Notes: a model not told the origin generated them from the sequence alone. A stretch of DNA of 64,000 bases from Girardinichthys multiradiatus (GCF_021462225.1 NC_061795.1:46960880-47024879); one strand, 5' to 3'; counted from the stretch's first letter, positions 1 through 11,960 are shown. Numbers and translations are program-made.

Positions 1-865
1 ATTTAAATACAACCGTTTGCTTTCTGATGAGCTTGCAGTCCTCAGTCCACTCAGCAACATGGTTTGGATCTTCTGCTTTGTTGATAAATTATTACTATAG
101 ATTTCAGATTTTGAAGATCTGTCTCGATTGATTCTTGATTAATTAAGAGTTGAGGTCTGCGTGCAAGTTTCGCATCACCACAATAAAAACGTCCTTCCCC
201 TTGGTTTTCATGATTTCGCTTCCTACTTTGTTTGTGAAAGCTACAGACTGAAGAGTGTGAATTACATCCTGACATCTTCAGTTAGCCCTCTTCCTACACT
301 CTGTGTTTCATGGCCACAATGCCTCTGAGCTTTTCCTCTGAAAAGAACAAGTGGGTGTTTGATAAACATCTACTTTTACTAGAAATGATCCACTGCTTTT
401 TGCTTTGTTTTTGTGAGGGTGGAAGAAATTATTTCTTTTTGCTAAAGTCTGACATAATCCTGTTGATTGTGAATTCTTATTATGATTATTTGGAATGTTC
501 TATTTAGGGTGATAAGATATGCATTACAATCTTCATTCTCTATCAGATGAGTCTTTCATTCCAGAAAGAGAAAAAAACTGGTTTCCACTTACAGAAACGT
601 GCCTTAAGGTTTGATCAGATCTACCCTGATAGAGACAGCCTCTGTTAGTGGCCGAGGCCTGGTTTCTCACTTAAATAAAACCTAAACTAATGTTAGCTGC
701 ATTGATGGTCAGTGTCTAGAATCACCAGAGCTTTAAATAAAATCAAACCAGTCTCTCAGAGCGTTTCACAATATTGTGAAAAAGTCTATAAAGTTATGGA
801 ACTGAATGTAAACATTTTCCATGTCTGTAATATGGATTTTTTCAATAGGCCAATATGGAAATATG
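1..865. other. unassigned non-coding DNA
   Basis: No exon, conserved protein motif or clear repeat was recognised here. Open frames on both strands are short (under 90 codons) and lack splice context or protein-like composition. Confidence 0.4.
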
Positions 866-1130
866 GAGGCTGCACGTTGGCACAGTTAGCACTGTTGCCT
901 TGCAGCAAGAAGGTCCAGGGTTTGAATCCTGGTATAGGGCTTTTCTGCAAGGAGTTTGCATGTTAGGTTGATTGGGTTCTGTAAATTGCCTTAAGGTATG
1001 AATGTGTTATCTGTCTAGTATGGTTGCATGGTTATCTGTCTAGTTTGCGTAGGTGTTGCCTTGTGATGGACTGGCGGCCTCTCGAGGGTGGACACGCCTC
1101 TCTCTAGAATTCAAATACATCCCACTTATA
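866..1130 (+). mobile_element. tRNA-derived SINE, diverged (DANA/Mermaid-like)
   Basis: The 5' part has the tRNA-like head seen in the full copy at 25,755-26,110: an A-box-like stretch near 885 and a B-box-like GGTTTGAATCC near 917. The body then matches in order: a TTTGCATG segment, a TTAGGTTGATTGG segment, an AATTGCC segment and GATGGACTGGCGGCCT. The middle is shortened and the 3' end is ragged, so this is an old copy. The RNA polymerase III promoter is probably inactive. Confidence 0.7.
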
Positions 1131-1550
1131 AATGTTTACACATCTAATTTGTCCACCATGTTAAAATTTCTGCACTTTCTGCATCTTTACAATTAATTTA
1201 CTGTTGTGCAGTCTACACCATCTATTCTATCTATACACTTTTAACATCCATTAACTTTTGCAATAGGGATTTTCATGTAGACGTTTTAAAACTGATTTAT
1301 ATTCAAACACCGTTTTCAAATCCTCATCCATACTGTTCCATTCACGCCACACACCGTCATGCACATGCTCCTTGTGTGTGCTTTATGTCTTCTACAATTC
1401 ACCTTTCCTTCTAACTTGTAACCCTCCTTCCTTTTGGAAAATATTTTCTGGTAACTTATTATTTCTGGTTCTGTAGATTATTTGACCAGTTTTGAATTTG
1501 ACAAGATCCAAAAACTTTATTTTAACTTTAAAAATGAATTTGTGTGCTAT

Positions 1551-1618
1551 AAATATCCCACTTTATGAATTACCCTGACTGCTCTTTTTTGTAATGTGCA
1601 AAGTGGCTGTAAAGTGCT
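1551..1618. repeat. 68-bp direct repeat, left copy
   Basis: This 68-bp stretch is repeated without a mismatch at 2,260-2,327. The two copies flank the Tc1 remnant. They belong to the surrounding LINE, so the LINE sequence was duplicated on either side of the insertion. Confidence 0.9.
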
Positions 1619-2259
1619 GCTGGCCTTACTTGCCTCAGTTAAAGTCAGAGTTCATGATTCAACAATAAGAAAGACAGAGCAAAAATGGCCTCCATGGGAG
1701 ACAAGTCAGAAGTGATAATTACCTAAAAACATCTTGATGATCCTGAAATCTTCTGAGGAAATATTCAGTGGACTGATGAGACAAGAGTGAAACCTTTTTG
1801 GATGGTGTGTGTCTCATTAAATTTGGGATAAAACTAATGCAGCATTTGAGCAAAAAGATCACACTGACGGTCAAACATGGAGGAGGTAATGGGATGGTTT
1901 GGGACTTCTTTGCTTCTTGAGGATTTTGACAACCTCCTGTAATTGATAGGGCCATAAATTCAACAGAATATTGAATTATGCAGCAGGACAATGGTCCAAA
2001 GAATGCCAGGAAGTCCACTGCTGCCCAAAAGAAAGAAAATAGCACTTTTGGAGTGGCCTTGTCTATTTCCAGATGTAAAATCAGATTGAGTTGCTATGGC
2101 ATGACCATAAATGGAACGAATTAAAACAATTGTGTAAAGGGTGGGCCAGTATTCCTTCCCCCACAGTGATGTAAAAGACTTCCAGGAATCAAGAGTGGAA
2201 CAACCAGTTATTAGATTAGGGGAGCAATTACATTTTTTTACATAGGATTTGCTTTGAGG
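1619..2259 (+). pseudogene. Tc1-like transposase remnant
   Basis: The stretch matches the Tc1 layout on the plus strand. A TVKHGGG-type region lies near 1,872 (TCAAACATGGAGGAGG), then the second-aspartate region CAGCAGGACAATGGTCC near 1,980, then decayed PDLNPIE-type sequence near 2,060-2,110. It has many stops and no recognisable inverted ends. It is non-functional. Confidence 0.75.
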
Positions 2260-2327
2260 AAATATCCCACTTTATGAATTACCCTGACTGCTCTTTTTTG
2301 TAATGTGCAAAGTGGCTGTAAAGTGCT
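2260..2327. repeat. 68-bp direct repeat, right copy
   Basis: Identical to 1,551-1,618. See that entry. Confidence 0.9.
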
Positions 2328-3270
2328 TTTATATTTACTGTATTGCCAATACTGCAATACTCTTTGCTATTTTTGCTTTTAAATGTTTACTGTGAGGCTT
2401 CCAGCAGATTTTATGATCCAGCATGACACCCAGACATTTGTATTCATGTACCCATCGATACAGGCATTATTCAGTATTACTTGTATTTGATCTATTATTT
2501 TTTGTTTATAATCTTTGTTTTACCTTTTCTGTTACTAAATTTGTTGACAATTTAATGATATTGACCTACTATTTTAAATTACAAATTCTCATGTTCTGGT
2601 CTCTAATATCTGCTGAAAATTCTCCCCAGAACAAAAAATCCTGACATCATCTGCAAATAATATAAATGATAGTATTTTGAGAATTTATATAGGTATATAT
2701 ATTATACATGTATTTATGCATAGTGTGAACAGTTTGCAACCTAAAACCAGCCCTTGAGGAACACCACAATTTATGTCCATGTAAGCTGATTTATTTTCAC
2801 CTATTGGTACAAATTGTTCTGTTACTTATTACCCAGTTCAGTCTAGCCCCTCTGATACCATAATGTTCCATTTTGTGAATAATATCTTATGATCAATGGT
2901 ATCAAATGCTTTCTTTAAGTCTATAAATATTCCCGCCACATATATTTTATTGTCTATAGTGTTTGATATCTCTTTCACCATTTCCAATAATGCTAAAGAT
3001 GTAGATCTTTGTTTTCTGAAATCATATGAACAGTCAGGAAGAAGTTTGTGTTTCTCAATTAAAACATCTAATCTGTCTGTTAAGAATATTTTTCAGAATC
3101 TTGGAGAACTGATTTGAGAAAGAAACAGGCCAGTAATTAGCTAAATGATGTCTGTCACCTGCTTTATACATGGGTATAACTTCAGCTGTTTTCATTTAAT
3201 TAGGAAACAAATAACCAAAAAGACAAGTTACAAATGTGTGCAAGTGTTTTTTTTTTCAATTTCTTCAATG

Positions 3271-3602
3271 TGTCATACCTGCTTGTGTTTTTGTTATATT
3301 ACCTGGTCTAGTCCTTTGTTTTCTGTCTCACTGCACCCCATCCCACACCTGTTCTGTGTTTTCCCCTGATAGTCTGGTCACGTTTGTCATTGGTTCCCCC
3401 TGCTGTTCAGTTATGTATTTAAGCCCGTTTATTTCCGTTGTTCCCCGCTGGTTCCTTATGTATATGAGATTATGTCTGATCTTGTGTGTTTGCTACCCTG
3501 TCTGATCCTGCCAGGAGTAATAAAGTGTCGTCTTACCTGCAAACTTCGAGCTTCTGGAGTTCTTCCCCGCATATTGGTCCAACAAGAAACCTCCTTATGA
3601 CA
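3271..3602 (+). mobile_element. solo LTR with 5-bp target duplication
   Basis: The 332-bp unit starts TGTCATACC and ends TTATGACA, the TG...CA termini of a retroviral-type LTR. The 5-bp target duplication CAATG sits at 3,266-3,270 and 3,603-3,607. Inside are a TATA-like TATTTAAG near 3,416 and an AATAAA polyadenylation signal near 3,519, both on the plus strand, giving a U3-R-U5-like order. A 5-bp duplication fits Ty3/Gypsy-type or ERV integrases. No internal coding region remains, so it is a recombination product. It lies inside the minus-strand LINE. Confidence 0.85.
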
Positions 3603-4165
3603 CAATGACTTTTTTACAATCATCACATCAATATTATTTCAATCAACTGCTTTATTTTTACATTTTAGATCAGTTTTTAGAATTTCGTTTTCTTCTGTGT
3701 CTAGGAAAAATCGAGCTGGGATTTCTATCCTCCTGATTTGTCCTTGGATAAGATTTTAAAGCAGCTATTTTTTCGGACAACATTTTAGCCCACCTTTACA
3801 AAATATTGAACTCATTTACAACTTCATCCATATCTTTTATAATTTTCCAATGTTCAACAAAATATTCCGGGTACGATGCTTTATCAAATCCATTTAAAAT
3901 GCTTTTTAATACCTTCCACATACTTTAATACCGTTTTTAGTCATAAGTATTTTTTTTCTTTTGTTCTCTTTTATAATTTCTCTATAAGCGGCATTCTTCC
4001 TCTTTGCAGGCGTTTTTATACTTTTAGAAATCCATGAACTATCTCTTTGCTTTTGAGCAATGTATCGTTTTATAGGACGATTCTTATTGTGAAAATCTTA
4101 CAAACATCCATAGAAACTTGTCATACACATTGTTGGTGTCCTCCTCCTCACAAACCACATCCCGG

Positions 4166-4555
4166 TTCTGTTTTAGTAAGTCCTTTCAAAATATGCATAT
4201 GTATATATATACTGTTAGGTTTCCCCATAAAAATATTCAATAGCGGGTGTAAGGAGCCACAGACATACAAAGCCCCCCCCAGACCACGGGAACCCTGGGA
4301 GGACCGCTGGCGGGACTAAAAATGGCAGAGGACAGCCCCAGCAAACCACCCGACAGCCACTTACAGTGCAGAAATCCTAGGAAACCCTGCTGGCAGGCGT
4401 CTACGGCAGGCCCCACCATGCAACCACTGGGAGTGAGCCAGCACACATCAAAGTACCCAGCTCCGGACACCGAGAACCACCAATACACCAGCAGGCAGAG
4501 ACACCAGCCACCGGCAGGGAGTGTGGCAGGGAGGGAATGATCCAGGAAATTGATT
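4166..4555. other. GC-rich insert of unknown identity
   Basis: A sharply GC-richer block separates two parts of the LINE. It opens with a short TA-rich stretch and TGTTAGGTTTCCCC, followed by C-rich sequence. Open frames cross it on both strands (up to 137 codons on the minus strand), but they are proline- and glycine-rich without motifs, so I read them as composition effects. No terminal repeats were found. Confidence 0.4.
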
Positions 4556-5079
4556 GATTTATTATATTTAACGTCATAGACAATAAAAATGGGCGAGTGA
4601 TCATTTGTGTTGTACATACATACATTGTTTTCCACATTATTTGTCAACATATTATTTATTAATGTAGCTGAATATGAAGTACGTCAACTGGGTCTGGTTA
4701 TTTTTGGATACAAGCCCACGCTGTACATAGTATTAATAAACTCTTCTATTGATTCATGATTTTAGGAATTTAACAAATTAATGTTCAACAACCCAGTAAT
4801 TATGGTGTCGTTTTGTCTTGTGTGTTGCTCCAGCTCATCAACACTGTTCTCCAGTGACACAACAATCTTGTCCTGTTCTATGTTCTGTAACCTCAAGGCT
4901 TTAACTTCCTTCACCAAGATCAATTTTTTTATTTTGTTGTCGTTTAACAACAGACACTTTTTCAGTCAGCAAGTCAAGAGAATTTTTTGTTATCTGCTGT
5001 AGCTAGGTTAGACGTTTTTGGTGGCACTAAATGAACTCCCATGGAATAGCAAATGAAAAATTGCAAAATAACTTTATTA

Positions 5080-5412
5080 TATATATAAAATAATAACTTA
5101 TTTTAAATTCCTTAAAGTAGCCACCCTTTGCTGTGCTAAAAATACTGACCTTTGGTCGTCTCTCAGTGAACCTCTGGGAAGTTCTTTCAAGACTCATGGA
5201 GAGAACGCCAAGAGAGCAAAGCAGTAATCAGAGCAAAGGGTGGCTATTTGGAAGAATCTAAAGTATAAAAACGTTTAGTTATTTCACACTTTTTGTTTAC
5301 TATATAATTCCATGTGTGTTCATACCTTTGGTGAATCTACAATGTAAATAGTCATAAAAATTAAGAGACCCATTAAGTGAGAAAGTGTATCTAATACTTT
5401 TGACCGGTAGTG
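5080..5412. mobile_element. Tc1-like non-autonomous element, partly truncated
   Basis: The right end reads ACTTTTGACCGGTAGTG followed by TA, a Tc1 terminus also present in the related element at 17,208-17,752. Shared inner segments include GCCACCCTTTGCT and ATGTGTGTTCAT with GAATCTACAATG. Only a short remnant of transposase-derived sequence lies between the arms. The outer part of the left arm is missing or too decayed to place. Confidence 0.65.
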
Positions 5413-6239
5413 TAAATAGCTTGATTATTGACACATAGGTGTTAGCAGGGTTGATTGAATGTTACTGCAGTCATAGCAGTGCAGGTTTTTTGGGGTTGGG
5501 GTTATATCAGCCATATTTATAGGGTGAAGGTCTACCTCCACTCTTGACATATTGTAGATGTCACTGGTTCCAGCCATTGAGGGGTGGCATAACGACATTA
5601 AAGCTTCTGACGAGGTCATGCAGCATGTGTTTCTTTATAGTGAGACAGTCACTCATGCTAATCAAAGAACCAGGTGTATGTTCATGAACTTCAGTTTTTA
5701 ATTGCTTGCATATCCTGTAAATGGAAACGGACACACCCCGTGATTGGCACAGTGTAAACACTCTAGGGAAAGTATTGTTGTACACCACAGGTTCCTGATA
5801 ATGCTGAAGTCTGATTCACAATATAGAATTTCGCACAAAATTTAAGCTCTATTTGTACTTTTTTTTTTAAAGTCTAGACTCCATTTGATCTTCTCTAATT
5901 CAAAATAATAATAGTAAAGTCAGAACTCTACTGGATAATTCTACACTGGACAGATATTCCTTACAACAGTTTGAGATTTATAAAACCTTTATTATATTTT
6001 GTTAATACTTTTAGCTTTCGGGGAATTTTTTTAGTCGATGGTCAAAAGTTTCTGAATGAATTGGTTTTGGACAAGAAGGGTAACAAAAAAGCCACTTCTG
6101 TCAGCAACGCCTCATCTTTTCTAGCAATGTTGAATCACATTTTTCTTTTGTGTTGACAAGTTTAAAGAATAGTTCTTTAAAAAATATTTTTTGTTCCATT
6201 GTTTCTAAGTTTCATAAAAAATAAATCACCATCTCCATC
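5413..6239. other. unassigned, includes one copy of a dispersed repeat
   Basis: No gene was recognised. About 6,083-6,215 matches 14,520-14,650 in the opposite orientation. The shared core includes GTGTTGACA, AAAGAATAGTTCTTTAAA and a CTAGCA(A/C)TG-type segment. This is an uncharacterised repeat family with two copies in the window. Confidence 0.5.
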
Positions 6240-7085
6240 ACCTAATGGGGGTGGGACATTGTTGTGGATACCGGGGGGTGTGTGGGTTTGGGGCATCTGG
6301 GGTGTATCTGGGTTGGGATTGCTGGGGGTCTGGTGCTGGGGGCTGTGGTCCCTACTAGAATGGGGCTTTGGTGGCTCTCGGGGGTGACATCTTGTGGCTG
6401 CATGTGATGCTTTTGGGGCGGTGGACATAGGTTATTGGCCTGGTGGCCGTGCTGCACCTGGGTAGGTCTGGGGTGGGCTTGGGGTTCCTGGGGTATGTCG
6501 CCCCCGGGCTGGGGTCCTAACGGGTGTGTTGCAGAGGTTTAGGGCTGGTGCACGTGTTGGCGCCTGGCCTTGGCCTGGTGGCCTTTGGTGGGCTTAGGAG
6601 CCTCCTAAACTGGCGGGGGAGGTACCATCTCTTTACAGGTGCTGTCTCCTTCAAGGAGTGCATTCTGCTGGTGGGGCAGAGGATCTGTGCGAGGGGTGGG
6701 GCGAGGTCAACCTGGGTGTCTAATGTCTTATGTGTTCTGGGAGTTGTTTAAATGTTGGGGTGGGTGAAGGTTTTCCTTGGGTGCGAATAGGCATCGTTTG
6801 GATCTGATTGGTTCCGGTTCAGATTCTGGTTTCTCGCCTTGGTTCCGGTTCCTAACGGTTATCGGTTCCAATTCTGCCTGAGCTGAGCTGCTTGGTGTTT
6901 CTCCCTGAGCTGTCATTGCAGTCGCAGTGATGTGGTGTGTTTGTGTGGTTGCAGGAGCATGGTGGGGGCTGGTAGCCCCTTGTGCATGCCACCAGCCAGG
7001 GACCTCTTGCCAGGTCAGTTTGTCTCGTCTTGGTGTCCCGTCTTAGCACGCTGTGTGGTGGAGGGCAGGCTGCGGCAGGGGTGCT
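6240..7085. repeat. G-rich strand-asymmetric tract
   Basis: The plus strand is very G-rich for about 850 bp, with repeated GGGGT, GGGG and TGGGG runs and few C runs, in contrast to its AT-rich surroundings. Frames are open on both strands because stops are rare in this composition. It may be the 5' region of a retroelement whose 3' end lies at 7,090-7,303, but no coding domain links them. Confidence 0.5.
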
Positions 7086-7089
7086 TGGT

Positions 7090-7303
7090 TATATAAAACA
7101 AAGTACAAAGTATCTCTCACATTGTCATTAAGTCCTTACTGGAGATAAGAGCTACCTTTTTTCCTATAAGTGCTAAAACTGTGCACATATATTTATATTT
7201 AATTGTAGATATGTTTATACTGTTTAAATTTGTATTGTATTGCACTGACTACGCCAAAAACGTACTTGGCAATAAAGCTTTTCTGATTCTGATTCTGATT
7301 CTG
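7090..7303 (+). mobile_element. LINE 3' end with short tandem tail
   Basis: The segment ends in GGCAATAAAGC followed by a run of TTCTGA units, the simple tandem tail seen at the 3' end of L2/Rex-type fish LINEs. There is no coding sequence. The element is 5'-truncated, or it lost its body to the G-rich tract just upstream. Confidence 0.6.
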
Positions 7304-8820
7304 AACTTTTGTAACCCAGTGCTACTTTATTCTGACATTCCCCACTTCTGACGCATGGTCCAACCATGCCTTGATTTCCATTTCCATTGAAATTAAGGCA
7401 TGTACAAACCTGGTAGGTAGGCGGAGCCAGGCAGAACTAACCTCTGATAGGCTGTCTATGGGCGGGCCGTGGGCAGTCCCACAGTTAATCATAGTGTACC
7501 TTAAACTGTAGAGCTGTTATCATGCACCTACCTCAGAAAGCAGTTTCTTAACTCCTGAAAACTCAAGGTTTTAATCAATCAGGGGTTAGAAAACATTATT
7601 CTAAACATGAATTATTGTGTCATGCAATACATGAACAAACATCCATTCAATTCAACAAAAACATCACAGACAGAGACAAAAATGGCCAAAATTTCATCTT
7701 TGATCAAATTGTAAATATCAAATTTACAGAGTGACTTACTGAAGCTTCAGGAAGAAAAAGGCATTTTAGAAATTTCTTTTCAACATGTGTTTTCTCAGTT
7801 ATTTCTCTATTGCTTTAATAGATCAGTTTTGTTTTGATAATCGTTAGCATCGTGTTTAAAATGAGTGCACGTAATTCAAAGAGATCTCAAATGATTTAGA
7901 AGCACAGCAACAGTCTTATCTTATCTACATGAATCCAAATTTACTGATGCTGGAACTCTTTGTTAATTCTTTGTGCTGTAACTCAATAAAAGCAATTATA
8001 ATTCTGTGAGTCACTGTTATAATTCTCTTTTCGTAAGGTTTAATTTAATCACAGCTCTATTCAAGAATTTCTCTGCTCAGGTTAAAAACAGAAAAGTATT
8101 TTAAACCGGAGTTGACATTTTATGGTATACCCAAACACCGAAATAAAACAAAAACGGCAGTGTTAAACTTAAACAGAAATTAAGCTAAAGAAGTTTGACT
8201 CCAAACTAGATTTTGTTCCCCCATAGCGCTATAAAAGGAGATCCAACATAACTTTCTCATGATTTTCTCAAAATCAGGCTATTTACGTTTTAAGAGTTGG
8301 GAAGAAAATAATTCCAGGACCTCTCTTTTACAATTCAAATGCTGACAAATGTTCCAATATTTTATTCCTCAGTAATTCGCAATTATCTTGTGTACCTTTG
8401 TACACCTACATATGCTTTTAACCTTTAAACCATAACAAATTTTACATTTATTTGAACAACTTCAAACTCATCCAAGTTGTAGCCAATCATTGGCTTAAAT
8501 CTGTTATGTAATAGGTCTACCCTAAGTGTCATAACTTTATTGATGTATTGCAATATTTCTCATGGACCCACAATCTATGGCTCATTGGCCTCAGGAGTCC
8601 AGGAACCACAGATTGAGGACCACTTGTTTGAACCAGCGTTCTGAAGAGATTGAAATATTGAAGTAAGTATCTTTAGGCTTACAAGTATTATCTCTAGCAT
8701 TGAAAATAATCAGTTTTAGGGGTGGCAATTACTAGTTCACATCTCTTAATTAATCATATTTGTTCTTAACCCTGAGTAAGGAGACTGAACTTGTGCGGGA
8801 AGTTGAGAGATATCGACTAG
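7304..8820. other. unassigned AT-rich DNA
   Basis: About 1.5 kb with no recognised exon, repeat or RNA gene. Confidence 0.4.
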
Positions 8821-8821
8821 A

Positions 8822-9960
8822 AATATATTTACCCCGGTGGCAGAGAGGATTGCATCCCTGCACCTTCAGGTTAGGGACAGGTCCTTGACTGTCGTTTCCG
8901 CCTACAGGCCAAGTGGTAGTGCAGAGAACTGGGCCTTCTTGGCATCTCTGTCAGGGGTGCTGCATAGTGCCCCTCCCGGGGACTCCATTATTTTGCTGGG
9001 GGACTTCAACACCCACGTGGGAAACGACCGTGACACCTGGAGAGGCGTGATCGGCCCCGATCTGAATCCGAGTGGTGTTTCATTATTGGAGTTCTGTGCT
9101 AGTCACGGATTTTGAATAATGAACACCATGTTTGAGCATAAGGGTTTTCATCAGTGCCCTTGGCACCACGACACCTTAGGCAGGAGGTCGATGATCGACT
9201 TTATTGTGTTCCAACTATAGGGGGATCACACTCCTCAGCCTCCCTGGTAAGACCTATGCAAGGGTATTGGAGAGGTGAGTCCGTCCGATAGTTGAACCTC
9301 GGCTTCAGGAGGAGCAGTGTGGTTTTCGTCCCGGCTGTGGAACACTGGACCAGCTCTACACCCTCTCCAGGGTACTCGAGGGTTCATGGGAGTTTGCCAA
9401 ACCAGTCTACATGTGTTTTGTGGACCTGGAGAAGGCATTCGACTGTATCCCTCGTGGTGACCTGCAGTAATGGGGTCGCTGTCCGTTGTGGGGAAGAGAG
9501 AGCTGAGCCAAAAAGCGAAGCTCTCGATTTACCGGTCGGTCTACGTTCCTACCATCACCTAAGGCCATGAACTTCGGGTCATGACCGAAAGAACGAGATC
9601 CCGGATACAAACGGCTGAAATGAGCTTCCTCACTCCCTTAGAGCTCTCGAAGTACTGCAGCTGCTCCTCCACATTGAGAGGAGCCAGTTGAGGTAGCTCG
9701 GGCTCGGGCTCCTCCGGATCTCCCTCTGGGAGGAGGTCCAGGGGATGGCCCAGGACACACTGGAGGGACTATGTCTTTCGGCTGGCCTGGGAACGCAATG
9801 GACTCCCTCCGGAGGAGCTGGAGGAGGTGTCTGGGGAGAGGGACGTCTGGGTGTCTCTACTGAGTCTGCTGCCCCTGCAACCCGGTCCTGGATGAAGCGG
9901 AAGACGACAAGTACAAGTACATATTCGCTCTTAACCCCATTCATAAGAAGCTTCAGACAA
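8822..9960 (+). mobile_element. RTE-like LINE, internally deleted
   Basis: The plus strand holds three blocks of one LINE. First (8,837-9,115) is an apurinic-type endonuclease segment with the catalytic LLGDFN motif near residue 56, then CASHGF. Next (9,220-9,470) comes reverse transcriptase sequence in broken frames, including EEQCGFRPG- and FVDLEKAFD-like stretches. Last (9,560-9,945) is the C-terminal region, with RWRDYV- and [12 protein letters not shown] sequence. The palm around the YADD box is missing, so it is non-functional. Related fragments lie at 17,053, 23,400, 34,077 and 43,250. Confidence 0.8.
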
Positions 9961-10144
9961 CATTAAAATAGAAAACACAGATTTGTTTTAGATTAGAGGG
10001 AAAGCATGCTTCAAAAAAATGGTACTGTGGTGAGAAATAATTACACAGCTCTGGAAGAACTGCAAAGTCTTTTAGAGAACTTTAGAATTGTATTTTTGTG
10101 GTACCACAAGATTTTAGATTTTTTTATACCTTCAGAAACAAACA

Positions 10145-10215
10145 TGTTTCAGTTTCAGTTTTATTTATATAGCGCCAATTCATAGCACATGTCGTCTCAA
10201 GGCACTTCACAAAGA
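10145..10215 (-). mobile_element. LINE/SINE-type 3' tail fragment, minus strand
   Basis: On the minus strand the piece reads GTGCCTTGAGACGACATGTG, then GGCGCTATATAAATAAA and an ACTGAAAC tail. The same motif order ends the plus-strand copy at 19,875-20,270. Confidence 0.65.
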
Positions 10216-11100
10216 GTTTGGAATGGTGCGGGGTTGTTGGGGAGGTTAGATTAAACTACCATGTGTTAGAGTTTGGCGATTTTACATTGAGCTATGTCTA
10301 GGGGTACTAAGTAAAATAATAAACTGATAAAGTTCATCCATCTAGAGCCCACTGGTGGCCATTGTTATACCAAAAACCACAAGTATCGGGGGTACCTCTC
10401 TATGTCAGACTGATTATAATCATTGGAAAAGAGAAGGGGTCATACAGGTAGCAGAAATGGAGGGTGTGTTTGCACCTCAACCATAACTGAGCCAGTTTAG
10501 GCTCAGTTATGGCTCAGTTGTGGTGATCGCAGGTTGTGTTTGCAGTTGTGCAACGTGTATTCCAGCTCTCATCCTCAGGTGTATTGATTGTGCGATTGGT
10601 TCCAGTGATACCAGAGGTTTGAGATGACCAGAATATCAAATGGATGTGGTGCCAGAGCAAACACTGATGTTGTCCACTGAATATTTAAGCACAAGTGATG
10701 ATGTGGAACCAAACCAAAGTGCTGGAGAAATTATAATACTGTGCTAGGAGGAGGAGGACCAGACAACTGCAATAGATAATTGAACAGGGTTTACGATTCA
10801 GGGCCTACAATATACTGATACACATCGTGCTGCTCATTCCGCTGTGCTTCTAGCTTTTTATTATTTTTCTTGTTTTAAATTTTTCAACAGGGCATTATTA
10901 TCTATTTGCAATGTTTTAATCATTTAAATTTCAGACACACATCAGCATAGGTCTGTTCTATGAGAAACAGAGGGGGTCCGCACACTGAGGGCTGCAGGCA
11001 GTTGCCAGAGAGACGGTACTCCGTTTGGGGGGACGGAGTTACGCGACGGCCGGAAGGAACTGCCTCCCATATTCTAGCATAGGTCCATATTATTAGGTCC
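10216..11100. other. unassigned
   Basis: No gene was recognised. Near 10,490-10,525 GCTCAGTTATGGCTCAG forms a short tandem. The GC-rich 10,970-11,070 (GGGGGGACGGAG near 11,028) stands out from its surroundings but has no assigned role. Confidence 0.35.
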
Positions 11101-11960
11101 TTATTCTAGAATTGCGCCGCTCAAGGTGGCAGCAGGTTGGAGTAGCTCTGTTACTTTTGATTCTGATTTATTCTTTTTTGGGAACTATTCCTCTTGTGGT
11201 GGATACAGTTGATTGTTTTTGGACTACTGTCCACTCCGGTGTCGGATGCTGTGCAGCTTGGAGGATTTTTCTTGATACTTTCTATTTTTGGACATTTGTT
11301 ATGATGCATTGCTAAAACAATGGAGATTATTGTAGATTTTAAGAGAAACAGGAATAAGTCAAACACTATTTCTATCATGGGAGAAGAAGTGGAGGTGGTG
11401 GAGGAGTATAAATACCTAGGTGTTAACCTGGACAACAGACTAGAGTGGAGATGCAACTGTGAAGCCATCTACAAGAAGGGACAGAGCAGACTGTACTTCT
11501 TGAGGAAGCTTAGGTCCTTTGGTGTTTGCAGCAAGATGCTGCATATCTTCTATAAGTCTGTTGAGGAAAATGTGATCTCTTCTACCATCATCTCCTGGGG
11601 AAGCAGCATCAGAGCCAGGGACTTAAAAAAGCTCAACAAGCTGATAAAAAAGGCTGGCTCTGTTCTGGGGACTCCTCTGGAACCTCTGGAGATCATTGTG
11701 GAAAGACGGATTCTTCATAAAATGAAGAACATTATGGAGAACTTTGAGCATCCTCTTCATGAGACTGTCCTACAACAACAGAGTGTCTTCAGTCAGAGGC
11801 TTCTTCAGATCTGCTGTAAGACGGAGCGCTACAGGAGATCCTTCCTGCCCACAGCCATCAGCATCTACAACGGCTCTTTGAAGAAACCTACATAATATGA
11901 GCTACAACATCATTTAATTTCCCTTTGGGATTAATAAAGTATTTTTGAATTTGAATTGAA
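11101..11960 (+). mobile_element. L2/Rex-type LINE, 3' half
   Basis: An open frame of 191 codons (11,320-11,895) reads as the C-terminal part of a LINE reverse transcriptase. It has YKYLGVNLD, then AIYKKGQSRLYFLRKLRSFG, then the thumb-like region. After the stop come a short 3' UTR with AATAAAG and a tail of TTGAA repeats. The frame is unbroken, so this copy is younger than the other LINEs here. The endonuclease and catalytic palm are absent (5'-truncated). The 220 bp upstream may be a rearranged 5' segment. Confidence 0.8.

Larger units (their letters stand above)
1190..5000 (-). mobile_element. non-LTR retrotransposon (L2/CR1/Jockey-like), minus strand, interrupted
   Basis: Read on the minus strand, degenerate frames give LINE domains in the expected order. 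Near 4,765-4,950 there is a coiled-coil stretch like a LINE ORF1 or N-terminal region. Near 4,570-4,740 is the end of an endonuclease domain (TLINNIL, then NDHSPIF). Linker sequence follows at 3,620-4,165. Reverse transcriptase then occupies 2,640-3,200, with IDLKKAFDTIDHKIL, GVPQG and FADD motifs. Thumb-like sequence runs on through 2,330-2,640 and 1,190-1,618. Many stops and frameshifts make it dead. It is split by a Tc1 remnant (1,619-2,259), a solo LTR (3,271-3,602) and a GC-rich insert (4,166-4,555). The clade name is uncertain. Confidence 0.75.

Noticed and set aside
4237..4650. 137-codon minus-strand frame in GC-rich DNA
   Set aside because: Stops are rare in GC-rich sequence. It crosses the junction between the insert and the LINE endonuclease, so it cannot be one gene.
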